Assembly: GCF_020085105.1 (NCBI RefSeq)
Contig: NC_058047.1
Span: forward strand, 20,100,501-20,164,500
DNA length: 64,000 bases
Direction: 5' to 3'
DNA from: Siniperca chuatsi
Taxonomy: Eukaryota > Chordata > Actinopteri > Centrarchiformes > Sinipercidae
Shown: positions 48,604 through 64,000 of the stretch, one piece after another
Layout of the letters: the number at the start of each line of letters is the position of its first letter
Position numbering within the stretch: the first letter of the stretch is position 1
Translations under genes and position numbers: made by a program
The notes under the pieces: generated by a model
Told to the model about the DNA's origin: nothing
The model's input: the letters and a program-made list of their open reading frames with translations, nothing else
Database searches by the model: none

Positions 48604-50553
48604 TCATTCTTTAGATTTGGGTTTCAGGATTGCTTTGTTGCCAATCTGCTTTTTTCTTCTTCTTATCGCTCCAAGTTCTTCAGATCCCCACCACCACATG
48701 AAACTGTCCCATATGGAAATCTGGAGGCAGACAGCGGGAAACAAACACAGTCTGGTTCAAAACGTGATGGCTCAAATACACATATTATACAACCACATAA
48801 ATATAGAAAAGATGAAAATATCTTTATAAATTCACTTGCTTATCACAGTCACAGCGTTGTTGTACTTAAAGGGAAATCCACCCTTAAAGACAGTGAGGCA
48901 CTGCTAGAAATTTTGGGGGCCCTGAAAACAGCTCAACAACAGCTCTGACTGAGAAAATAAATATCTGCAACCCCTGGCATCTTTCAGCGCCCCTCTCTAG
49001 CTCTCGGCCCCTTTGATCATGCAGCTTCCATTTCTCCCCAAGTCCATAGGATCGAGTACAAGCTCTGCACAAATGTAGGGAAATATACCAATGCTGAGTA
49101 TGCATTGCTAATGCATTGCACTTATTAGCCTAACACTAATCTGACCAAAATCAAAATTTTGTCAAACTCGTGAAGGTGGGTGGATTATTTGAAGGCCAAA
49201 AAGGTCATTTTGAAATGTGCAGTAAACTGGTGGACTAGTAAAATGACAAAGAAATGAGATACTTCATGGCCTCGTTATTTCCATATTTCAACAAGACTTT
49301 CACCAAATCTCCATGAGCTTGATGAGAAGAAGGTTCGGCAACACGATATTAGCCTAGGGCTGACTAGTGCAGCTGCAGGGCTGCGACTGATCCCGTTCAC
49401 ATCCTGCAAATGAGCTCAAATGAAATAATCTCACCATTCGGTATACAGTATCTTTAAACTGCACAAAGAGACATAAACAAAGGCCTCCGTTGATTTGTGT
49501 CACCGAATAAGTGTGAAAAACAGTAGAACTCCACAAAAACCTAACCAATATAAACCTAACCCTTTAAATGAGGCCTAGGCTGCCTGCAAGCGTTACAGAG
49601 ATCGACAATACCTGAGTTATCGAACCATCCTGCAGACTTCCAAAGAAAGACCTTATACCTGTCTCCTCAACAAAAGAATCCATAGCATCTAGAAAACAAA
49701 ATAATATAAGACACTGAAGTTGACTTGACTTAAACAGAGGAGAAAGAATTTAGGATTACACATAAGCTATCAGCCAACGAGTGTGGTATTGAAAATAATA
49801 ACATACTAAAGTAGAAAGTAGTTAGAAGCAGAAGTACAATATCTATGTACCATGCATGTTGCATATTACTGCAGTAATGCAGAAACAAACCCAATAAAAC
49901 TGGCTGTCAACATTAGACAGACAGTTTATTTGTCATTCTTACTCAAGTAACTTACTTTCAGGTGAGTTTCCTTTCTGTACGCAAATTGATAGGATTGCAG
50001 TACTCACCATGCAGTTCATTGACCCCTGAGCTCACAAGCAGTACGACCAGTGCCAGCACCAAGCAGCGGTTCATAGTGAATCCCTTCCATGGATTTGGAA
50101 CATCACTCAAATTTTCGATGGAAAGAATCCGGTCATAAGACACTACGGAGAGACATAAACGAGTCAGATGCATGTACTAGTTGTTGCCATAGAATTCACT
50201 CGGCTGGTTGTTTAGGGCGGACATATTTCTTACTTATGATGTTTTCAGATGTTCCTACTCTGGCTCCCAAAGTCCTGCAGGTTGAGGTTTTAAGTTTAAA
50301 GTTTGATCCAAAATAAAGCTGTCAGTTAAGATTCTGTTTTCATCATGCATCAAAACAACCGAAAATCAAAGTTTTTGCAAAGTACTGCCATGTGCCCAGT
50401 CTTTCAGACAGTCACAGACAGCTTAAATTAGGCACCTGCAGTTAGTTGAAAAAGACAAAAATGATTTAAAGAAGCTGAGTTTAGTTTTATATGAACCTCT
50501 GCACAGAAAAAAAGAAACTTACCCGATTTAACCATACGGTTTTGTCTCACCAT
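48604..50553 (-). CDS. jsrp1: Small JSRP1-like (JP-45-like) membrane protein
   Basis: Four phase-compatible exons on the minus strand: 50553-50523, 50142-50008, 49688-49612 and 48720-48604 (stop 48606-48604), giving 119 residues. The hydrophobic segment NRCLVLALVVLLVSSGV, preceded by NPWKGFTM, matches the transmembrane segment I recall from human JSRP1 (LSLNKCLVLASLVALLGSAF, preceded by PWGD). In human, JSRP1 lies between AMH and OAZ1, as here. JSRP1 is a junctional sarcoplasmic reticulum protein that contacts Cav1.1 and calsequestrin. The tail here is short: an acidic stretch (DSFVEETGIRSFFGSLQDG), then WDSFMWWWG and a basic end (RRRKKQIGNKAILKPKSKE). The long Lys/Glu tail of the mammalian protein is missing. 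The start is uncertain: an in-frame ATG exists at 50694, and an acceptor near 50599 may join an earlier exon. Confidence 0.62.
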
Positions 50554-50858
50554 TGAAGTGAAGGATACTGTGGTTGTGTTGATTTCTGTTCTGCAGGCAC
50601 CGGAGACAGTGCTATACACACCCTGCACCCTGTTCCTTTGCCCCTTGATTGACAGGCACAGATGGAAGTTGTTGAAAATAGGAAAATGACTCATAGTGAT
50701 ACTTACCAGCAGTTAAGGTGGACAAGTGCTACCAGCATTAGCATATATTCATTGGGATAAAATAATGAAACTTAGACTAATTCACTATTAATCTTGGCCT
50801 GTTGGAGAAGGATAAAATAGAGCTACTCTTTTACACCTATTACCAGTGTGTTTAGTAC

Positions 50859-51285
50859 CAGTGGTGGAAAGTAAATAAGTACATTAACTCATGTACTGTA
50901 CTTAGGTACAAATTTGAGGTACTTGCACCTTACTTGAGTATTTCCATTGTTTTGCTATTTTATATTTCTTCCATTACTTTTCAGAGGGAAATGCTGTACT
51001 TTTTACTTCACTGTTTATTTGAGAGCTAGAGTTACAGCTTTACGAACTGAGATTTTACATTAAAAAAAAAAACACACGGTGAGTTTGTAAAATATATTGC
51101 ATTGTTAAAGATTAAACTACCCAACAGTATGTAAAGTAGTTAAAATTAGCCTTACTTCCACAGGCTACAACATGCTGCTTACACATTAATGCATCAGTAA
51201 TAATAATCTAATAATAAAATATATACCAGTACTCACAGTATGTACTGAGTACATACTAAATACATACTTAATATAGGACTTTTAC
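50859..51285. mobile_element. Truncated hAT-type fish MITE between jsrp1 and oaz1
   Basis: Opens CAGTGGTGGAAAGTAAATAA and continues with 'tactgtacttaggtacaaat', 'ttgaggtacttgcac' and 'gggaaatgctgtactttt', the well-known teleost repeat of this form. The right part stops near 'ggacttttacag', and the expected inverted end ...CCACCACTG is absent, so the copy is truncated. It lies about 260 bp upstream of oaz1. Confidence 0.8.
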
Positions 51286-51547
51286 AGCCCTACATTAAGG
51301 TAAAGTAGCCTAGCCTAGGCTCATCATTAAATGTAATGTTCAGCGATAGGCAGTAACATCAGGGTCCAATGACTTTACATTTGAAGTGGTTTAGTAAAGG
51401 GGCTCATTAACTGCGTCATATTTTAACAGTAACACGTCATGATGGACAGGACACTCCCCTGACAAATACTGCAGCCTGCCAGCTCTCAGCCCAACATTAG
51501 GCGAAGGGGAGAGGACAGAGCGAGCAGCTGGTGTGGACGCTGGCCGG

Positions 51548-56982
<5,435 letters not shown>

Positions 56983-58321
56983 ATGACGCTGAGCAGTTAC
57001 AAATGTTTGTTGTTCTTATTTCAATCCATACCCACACATCGTTTTATAATTTTTAGGAAATGAATATATTATCCAAGTTAAGTATGGTTGCGGTTTCCTG
57101 TCAGAGGTTCCTTTTTGTTTGTTTTACCTTTATCTACCATGTGCTGTGTTTCAATGATATTTGCACTAGGGTAAGATGTTAATATACCAGGAATGTAAAG
57201 CAAGCGCCCACAAAATATCCGGGCAATGTGTCCTCGCCACTGTATTACTTTCCATGATGTGTAGTGCTGACTTCCTAATCACCCTCCCTGAACACCCTGA
57301 AGATCATCTCCAGTGTAATATTTATGATAAATTTAAATTCATCCTACTCATGTAAGTAGATATGTTTAAATGGTAAATATCATTTGATTCTTGTGTTTAT
57401 ATTGATTTTTTTTTTTATGTGTGCATGGTTTTCATTTGTTGCATTGATTCACTTGATAGAAATCTGCATGTTGTAACTGTACTAAATAAAAGTGCTCACC
57501 TTACAGAGTGGCGTCTGTGGTCTTGTGAAGTCATACAGACATGCAGCCTGTCAGAGTTAAGGTCTCAGTATGCTTTGAAGGATCTATGCCATATTATGTA
57601 TTTTCTGATCACATCTAAAGGCACACCTGGCATAATTATTGTCTATTTCGTAAAGTTAGAAAAATCTGTGGCTCAGTTCTGCTTTTGGAAAGGGTTTTCA
57701 GATGCTGTTTGATGTCTGATGAGCAGTTCCTTTGACGCATACTGAGACTTTTAGTGGCTCACTATTATAGTGAATATGATTTATTGAGAATAGTCATGGA
57801 CTAGCAAGGCAACTGTAGCACAATACTTTAAATGGTAGGTGTCTGAAACCCCTCTAAAACCTGGTTTAATAGTGTAACATAACTAACTTTCTATAACTAT
57901 TATTTAAAAAGTAAGCAACAATCAGTTTGGTATTATTTATTAAGAGTTTAAAAGTCAAAGCTATTGAAAGTGGGCTGGCAACCCACCAACTGTCATCAGA
58001 TTCTGACTCAAATGTTGCTGATTGGTGCATGGAAATGTGTGACATCACCTTTATCTAAATGAGTCCTGCCCACTTCAAACCAGTGAGGAGACCACAGAAA
58101 AAAACAGTAATACAGCTGCTGGGTGAGAAAATACATTTACAGGGCCTTCAGTGTTACAGCAACAAATATTCAATCATTCAAATGTTCAAAGTGCAGCCAT
58201 TTTTTTAGAGCAGTATTAAGAGCAGTATATGAAGATCCTAATTGTTGAAGGAAGGATGGAAACGCCATACACATTCTTAATGTATTTTTGACTCCAAATG
58301 TTCACATATTGATTATAAATG
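56983..58321. other. oaz1-peak3 interval (both 3'UTRs)
   Basis: Tail-to-tail interval with no gene. oaz1 probably ends after AATAAA at 57485. The minus-strand peak3 may end at TTTATT (AATAAA on its strand) at 57936-57941, although another such hexamer lies at about 57781. Nothing else is seen. Confidence 0.6.
57485..57490 (+). terminator. oaz1: Poly(A) signal AATAAA of oaz1
   Basis: AATAAA in 'gtactaaataaaagtgctca', about 500 bp after the stop codon, followed by TG-rich sequence near 57510-57525. Confidence 0.6.
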
Positions 58322-61300
58322 TCAGTCCACATTCAGAGTGAGCCATAGCTGACTGGTCACGCTCACAACTGTCTCAGGGTCTGTAAATGACAGGTATTGC
58401 AGACACATACAATCCTCCCAATCCAGAACAGACTGATCCTGGATCAGCCCTCTCTCTGCCAACTTCATCACCAGCAGGGCTCGCTTGATTGTCAGCCAGT
58501 TGTGTACAATGGTTGTCACAGAGCCTCTGTGATTGAAGAGTGGGACACGTGGCCCCCAGAGGAGCACCTGAAGCATGGCCACCATGTCTGTCATCTGTGG
58601 CTCATTGCTGTCACTCTGGAGCAGAGAGGCCAGATAAAGAAGCCCCCTTCGGTATGAGGACATGGACATAGTTGGAACTGAGCCCAGAGATCTCAGGCTC
58701 TCTTGTGAGTTGAGGCAGTATTGAATTAGGGCTCTAATTTGGGATTTCATGTAGGTGAGGGGGTGAGGTACAGCAAGAGCAGATGATAGCAGGGTTATCA
58801 CTACACGAGGGGAACCGTGTGTCCTCCATAACATCTGGATCTTTCCTTTCTTCTCTGTCTTTTCCCACTCCATTTCTTCTTTCAATCTACTGGTCTTGAG
58901 ACCTTGCTTCACTTCAGAGACATCCTGTTCTAGCTTGTTTTCTCCCTCTTCCTTCTCTCCGTTGGGCCACACTAAAAAGATCTTCTGAGGTCTGAACTCA
59001 GCTGCAGTGGCACTGATGTTGCACAGATGTTGTGAGCCCATTAAGATCTGCAGCAACAGAATGCATACCTGTCTGTCATAATCCAAACAATCTGTGCTCT
59101 GCAGCAAGCTGCTATCCTGAACAAAGTCCTCTAGAGTGGCGTGTGGCAGGTCTCTCTCAATGCTAAATGAGTGTCCTTTCTGGAGGAAAGACTGAACTGA
59201 GGGCAGATTAATGTTCACAAGGTCTGTGGCATCCTCAGTGCTGCCTCCACCTGTTGGTTTAGCAGCAGTACAGTCTGACTTAAAAGGATGAGAGGGATCT
59301 TGAGTTTGTAGAATGCTGGAATCATTCTGCAGGATTCTGCTTGGGTGGAAACGAGCAATAACATCTTGTACATTGACATGCGATGGCTGGTGTTTGGTGT
59401 GGGCCGAGGAAGCTTCATCAGTCTCTTTGTGTACCTGCACAGAAAGACAGAAAACAGACACACTCATAAAACTAAAGTCATAATCAAGAAACCCTTGCCT
59501 TGCAATAGTATTTAGTGTTAGATATGAAAAACAAATCTCTTCTGGCCTTCCTGTTGCAGTTGTGACACCTGATGACAGTTCAGAGGAAGTGTTTCTGGTA
59601 CCACAAGGCAGTATCACAGTTGCCAATGTTGATAAAGATCATGTTTGCATTACTGGTTGTGCAATGTGCATACCACTTTGCTTTGGACACAATTTCAAGT
59701 GCAATGTGACTGCAAGTGAACATAGTATATCAACATATGAACATTTTAACAACATGCATTATCATACAGAACATACTGTAAACTGTGTGGAGCGAATTAA
59801 AGAGCTGTAACATTACCCTTAAACCAAGCACCCTCCCTGGGAGCTTGGGACTGTGCAGACCGTAGTAAACCGTGTCTCCGATCTGCTTTGGCTCGCTGCC
59901 CTCACACAGCAGGAAATCCTGAGGCTGGTATGAGCTTACGTGCCTCTCTGCTGCCTCTCCCTTCAGCAGGATCCTAGCCTCCACGCTCTGTGCCATACTT
60001 CTCAGAAAGAGTAAATGGTGATGCTGAATCTCCTGACAAACAACCCTCTGGTCCTCAAAGCAGCTGAAAAGGTAGGGCAGATGTTCGTCTGGGGTGTCAA
60101 AGGACAGTTGGGACAACGACAGCAAGGGGACATGACTCCCTCTGACTGGTTTAAACTCACAGAGGAGTGTCTCCTCATGGAAATAGGTGTCGGGTATAGG
60201 TGCCAGCATGTACAGGGGGTTGTCAAAGTTTTGATGGTATCTTTGCAGTGGAGACAGAGGAGAGAGTGGAGGCCCATCGGTGACAGGGAGGGAGAGGGTG
60301 CGAACTAACCTCTTCTTTGGAACAGGCGGCGGGGTGCCATCAGAGAAAAATCTCACCTGGTGTCGGGAGGGATCTGAGCAACACGGCGAGAGGGATTTAG
60401 GTCATACTTGAACAGTGAGCAAGAGCAATGAACATGCAATAGTTTGGACACACCATCTGTAGAATTACAAAGAGAGTCTGCATCCACAGTGGCAGAGAGC
60501 AGTTTGTCTGACTGAATTATCAGTCATTGTAACAGTCGGAATGTTACATGCATGTCATTGAAAGTAAAAGTTTCAGACGGTTACTTCCTCTCTTTCAGTT
60601 CTCACGGAAAGAAGAACTGAGAAGAAACAAACCACGTGTTACAGTATGTTATGTCTTTTCCCATCACACTGAGCTGCATATACGAGCTGTAGATTTTTTT
60701 TTACATTTAGTACATGCGACTACTTTCCCTCACTTGTACTCACTTCATCATTCTGTAAACCTACCGTAGCGCTGGTGTATGGGGCACCGGGCTGCATGAC
60801 AATCAGTGGGTTCAGGGAAGACATCGTTGTATGCGTAGTTTTGATGCTGGAGTCCAACAGTGCTGAGCATAACACAGTCAGACTCCACACTGGAGCGTCT
60901 GAAGGACTGACTCCTATGTAAGAGAGCAGAATAACAAAAACCTTTACCCTTCTGCCTATGCAAAATGCATAAACAGACTGCAACTATTCTCCAATGGAAA
61001 GTTTGCGAATGCAAGAAGTGTCTCTGATAGTTTGAAAAAGATTTCTGTATGTCTCTTCACAAGATCTTATGTGTTTGCTGTGGTGCATTTTACATTTAAG
61101 TGCATGCACTGCAGGACACTTGACATCACCAAATAAAGGATATGTACATGAAATATCTGTGCAATCTCCTTTTATCCCAATTAATTTGGATCTTTTAAGG
61201 AGGGTTCTGTGATTATTCGACCTAATGAAAACCCAATAAGAGAATCTGTAGAATAATTACAAACGTCTAATAAGATCTACAAGAGACAGTCAAAATATTT

Positions 61301-61381
61301 GGCTTGTTGGTCTTACCTGTGCTGTTTGACAGGCAGCACTGGCGGCTGTTCCTCCACTCTGCTGCCAGCACCAGACGCCAT
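58322..61381 (-). CDS. peak3: PEAK3, PEAK-family pseudokinase scaffold
   Basis: Four minus-strand exons: 61381-61317, 60913-60765, 60373-59817 and 59434-58322 (stop 58324-58322), in phase, giving 627 residues. PEAK3 is a catalytically dead kinase-fold scaffold related to PEAK1 and Pragmin that recruits adaptors and signals to the actin cytoskeleton. Visible features are PPPVPKKRLVRTLSLP (86-101; S99 corresponds to the 14-3-3-type RTxSLP site of human PEAK3) and NPLY (123-126), a PTB-binding type motif. In the kinase fold the HRD-loop region reads EFRPQKIFLV (about 403-412), lacking the catalytic HRD. Near the end, LLWGP, NWLTIKRALLVMKLAERG and LDWEDCMCLQYLSF match the PEAK3 C-terminal helical (SHED) region. 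It is longer than the human 473 aa, mostly through an acidic/basic insert at about 417-450. In human PEAK3 also follows OAZ1. Confidence 0.92.
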
Positions 61382-62449
61382 CAGGAATCGACAAAGTTAC
61401 AACACAACACAAACTGCTCCTCCACCTCTCTCACACTTTACTGCTGTCGCTGAACACAGTGTATGTGAAGCTTACAGGTGGCAAACTCAGCGCCTCCCCA
61501 AAAGACTTCCCTCCTGTCAGTTACTCCCTCTGCCTCCTTCTCTCTCGTCTGTGAAGTCAATTCTCTGCTCTTGTTATCTTTTGCCCTAATCGTTTTCAGT
61601 CTGCTCTTGAGGTTGGTACCGGAAAAGTAGCATCTGTTCTGAGGGCAAAGCTGTTCTCTGAGCTAACCTCAGCCTGACAGAATGGGGAAGAGCAGTTATA
61701 ACAAAGCCACTTCAATTTGCACTCTTGTTTTTTTCAGTCGATCTACATTCGCCAAGTCCAGCCTCAGCATGAACTTCTCTCTTATGGATGATGCAGTTTG
61801 AGCTTTTACACATGCAATGCCCTCCTCAGGGCTTGGTGCTTGTCTGTAGAAGCTTTTGCTTTCACTGACTTTAAAAGAAAAGGTAAAATATTTAAGCAGA
61901 TAAAGACAGACATGACTTACCATGTGCATATCTTGCACAACTGGGAAATTTTGGACAAATATTTGTAGTTAGACACTTTCATTTAGTGAATGTAAATTTT
62001 GTATGCCCTATAAATGATGACATTTAAGGAACACTTATTTTAGGGAGCATTAGTCTATGAAAAATATTAAAGCCATCTACTTGTGAGGGGAGCTTTTTTA
62101 AGTAAGTAACTTTTAGTTTTATAATAATGATTTAAAAAAAGACACAGACAGCTCTTTCACTGGGAGGTCAGAGCTCAGTCCTGCTCAAAGACACTTGTCT
62201 TGTTGGTTTGGAATCACTTTTTTTTCTAGTAATAAGACTAGATTAAATCTGAGTCTGATAATTCAGACTAGGATTTAGATTTTATAATCCATATCTTAAA
62301 TTAGCGTTTTTTTCCTGCATTTTTCAAAACCCAAAGGCCAATATGAGAATAGTTTTGATGCCAAAAGTCAGGATAATCAGGATTTAATGACATGAAGGCT
62401 GTTATTTACAACCCAACAAGACTAAGAGACTACAGCCATGCTAGCAGCT

Positions 62450-62730
62450 CTGTGAGGCTGTACTTAGGTAGCAGTTCTTTGAGCTAAATGCGAACATCAG
62501 CATGCTGACATGCTCACAGTGACATTGCTAACATGCTGATGTTTAGCAGGTATAATGTTTACCATGTTTACCATCTTAATTTAATGTGTTAGCATGCTAA
62601 GATTTGCTAATTAGCACTAATCACAAAAGTACACCTGAGGCTGATGGGAATGTCATTAGTTTTGCAGGTGTTTGGTCATAAAAAAGTGAAATTCTGACCT
62701 AATGATGTTGCTGGATGAAAAGTCCAAAAT
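62450..62730. repeat. Dispersed fish repeat rich in AACATGCT words
   Basis: Contains 'gagctaaatgcgaacatcag', 'ctaacatgctgatgtttagc', 'gttagcatgctaagatttgc' and 'aggctgatgggaatgtcatt', the familiar pattern of an abundant percomorph repeat. Edges are approximate and no terminal repeat could be defined. Confidence 0.7.
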
Positions 62731-63485
62731 TACAATTCAACGTGGTGGACCAATGCGACTAGCATGGCTAAAAATGCTTTTATAATCAACAAAGAAATCA
62801 AGTCTCACACCATGATACCACAAACTGACAATGTGCGAAAACCATGTGAGTATATACAACTATAGTGTCCAATTTTAGATATCATGATAGATGCAACAAC
62901 ACCTGTGTGACGCCAGTGATGCATACAAAACTCCCACACATACATGTCTAGTGCAATCATTATTTTTGCTTTTGTGCTACCTAGAGTGTATTCTTCAGGT
63001 GGAGCGTGTGCTGCTGAAGTACTCCCATCCCAGAATGACTCACACATGTTTTTCAGTATCAGTTCTGTTATATTTATACCACAACGGTCACCATCTCATT
63101 GAAAAACATGATGACAATGTGTAAACATGTGACTCACAATGAAGTGAACCCAAGTGCATTACCAAATGGAAAGCAGCCTAATAAGGAGCTGAAGAGGAGC
63201 TTTGTCATAGAACATCTGCATGTGGTGTTCAGTGGGGTGTTAAATGCTTCTCCTGCTATAAGTCAAAATGTCTGCTGCACTAAAACGATAAAACTGGTGA
63301 CAGTCATCAAGCAAGTCAAATCCAAAATATGAAGAAGCCTATTGTTGCTTTTGGGTTCAATCAATCAATACCACAGGAGAGAGTGACATTATATTTGGCT
63401 TCCAAAAGCCGGCACAACCGAGAAGGTTTGGGAAGCACTGGTAAATGAGACGGTGTAGTCCCTCATTCGTCCAGGAGTGTTCTAT

Positions 63486-63594
63486 CGTAGAAAAGGTTTC
63501 AGTCGTATTCATCTGGACACTGTTTTCAGAATTAAACAAACGTCTTGATTCTGAAAACAGTGTCCAGATGACTACGACTGAAACCTTTTCTACG
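63486..63594. repeat. Long hairpin: 47-bp arms, 15-bp loop
   Basis: The left arm 63486-63532 and right arm 63548-63594 are reverse complements at 46 of 47 positions, separated by a 15-base loop. The arm contains 'gtttcagtcgta' and 'catctggacactgttttcag', a motif I recall from a dispersed fish repeat, so this is probably two inverted copies or a foldback element. Confidence 0.9.
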
Positions 63595-63657
63595 ACTGGT
63601 AAATGAGGTTATTTCCGGTTTGTTTGTATGCAGTCCATCAATTAGTCAACAGATATA

Positions 63658-63848
63658 TACACTGAGTTGCCAGTTTATTAGGTACACATAGCTAAAACTA
63701 ATCCAGTGTAATACAACAGCCATTGAAGGTCATCATGTTCAGTTTTTGTTGAACCTGTTTTAGAGGTGTTCATGATCATTTTAGAGGATGTGGTTTGTGG
63801 TGCTGTTGAACTGTAGTGCAATATATTGAGAGATGTTTATTTTGTTGA
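63658..63848 (+). repeat. Dispersed repeat, copy B
   Basis: Second copy of the 19394-19612 repeat, same orientation. Shared stretches include 'cagtttattaggtacac', 'ccagtgtaata', 'gttcagtttttgttga' versus 'gttccgtttttgttga', and 'gtggtttgtggtgctg'. Divergence looks like 15-25 percent by eye. Confidence 0.75.
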
Positions 63849-64000
63849 CCCAATTTATATCATTGGGTTAGGGTCACTGAAGATAAATTAAACATAGCGT
63901 CAACCTTATCCTCATGGGTACTCCTGCTTTTTTAAAGAATGCATTTAAGTGACTCAACTGTTTGTGAATTAAATGAAAGCAGAAACCATTATTTGCCTTA

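Larger units (their letters stand above)
61382..64000. other. Region upstream of peak3
   Basis: No gene can be supported. The peak3 promoter should lie just right of 61381. The rest holds a fish dispersed repeat (62450-62730), a long hairpin (63486-63594) and a second copy of the repeat found beside dot1l exon 2 (63658-63848). The short frames here lack splice context. Confidence 0.65.

Noticed and set aside
50008..50074. Signal-peptide reading of the hydrophobic start MNRCLVLALVVLLVSSG
   Set aside because: The exon clearly continues upstream with phase-matched coding sequence (VSYDRILSIENLSDVPNPW), so the segment is internal and fits the JSRP1 transmembrane helix better.
60356..60356. peak3 exon 3 starting at the AG before GTGAGATTT
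   Set aside because: That acceptor gives the wrong phase with exon 2. The acceptor before 60373 restores phase and adds DPSRHQ.

Overview
This is vertebrate nuclear DNA, almost certainly from a percomorph (spiny-rayed) teleost. Genes are split by GT-AG introns, untranslated regions and introns are AT-rich, and fish-type hAT, piggyBac-like, Tigger and L2-like repeats are scattered throughout. Percomorph anti-Mullerian hormone (amh) is recognisable. No bacterial, phage or CRISPR features are present.

Six protein-coding genes can be built exon by exon, with reading phase kept across every junction. (1) ell, + strand, 3' half only, 2141-6193, with a 3'UTR to about 8825. (2) dot1l, + strand, a complete model of 28 coding exons (14684-37110, 1622 codons), followed by a 3'UTR of up to about 4.8 kb. 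(3) amh, + strand, 6 coding exons (45143-47764, 539 aa). (4) A small jsrp1-like gene, - strand (48604-50553), called from its transmembrane segment and its position. (5) oaz1 (antizyme 1), + strand (51548-56982), with the +1 frameshift site and a pairable pseudoknot. (6) peak3 (PEAK-family pseudokinase), - strand (58322-61381, 627 aa). The order dot1l, amh, jsrp1, oaz1, peak3 is, from general knowledge, also found on human 19p13.3; ell next to dot1l is the fish-side neighbour.

Much of the remaining sequence is transposon-derived. dot1l introns carry a repeat touching the exon 2 acceptor, a TTAA-flanked MITE, two hAT-type MITEs and a fossil Tigger/pogo element of about 2.4 kb with near-perfect terminal inverted repeats. 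The dot1l-amh interval holds two broken non-LTR retrotransposon pieces and a MITE. A 563-bp hAT MITE with a perfect 8-bp target duplication makes up most of amh intron 5. The right end of the window has a 47-bp-arm hairpin and a second copy of the repeat found at dot1l exon 2.

The genes do not form one pathway. ELL (elongation factor) and DOT1L (H3K79 methyltransferase) both act in transcription elongation. AMH is a TGF-beta-family gonadal hormone, OAZ1 limits polyamines, JSRP1 belongs to the muscle triad, and PEAK3 is a signalling scaffold. I found no clearly new biological system. The points most worth checking are the very short jsrp1-like protein, the transposon-built amh intron, the dot1l alternative C-terminus and the repeat at the dot1l exon 2 acceptor.
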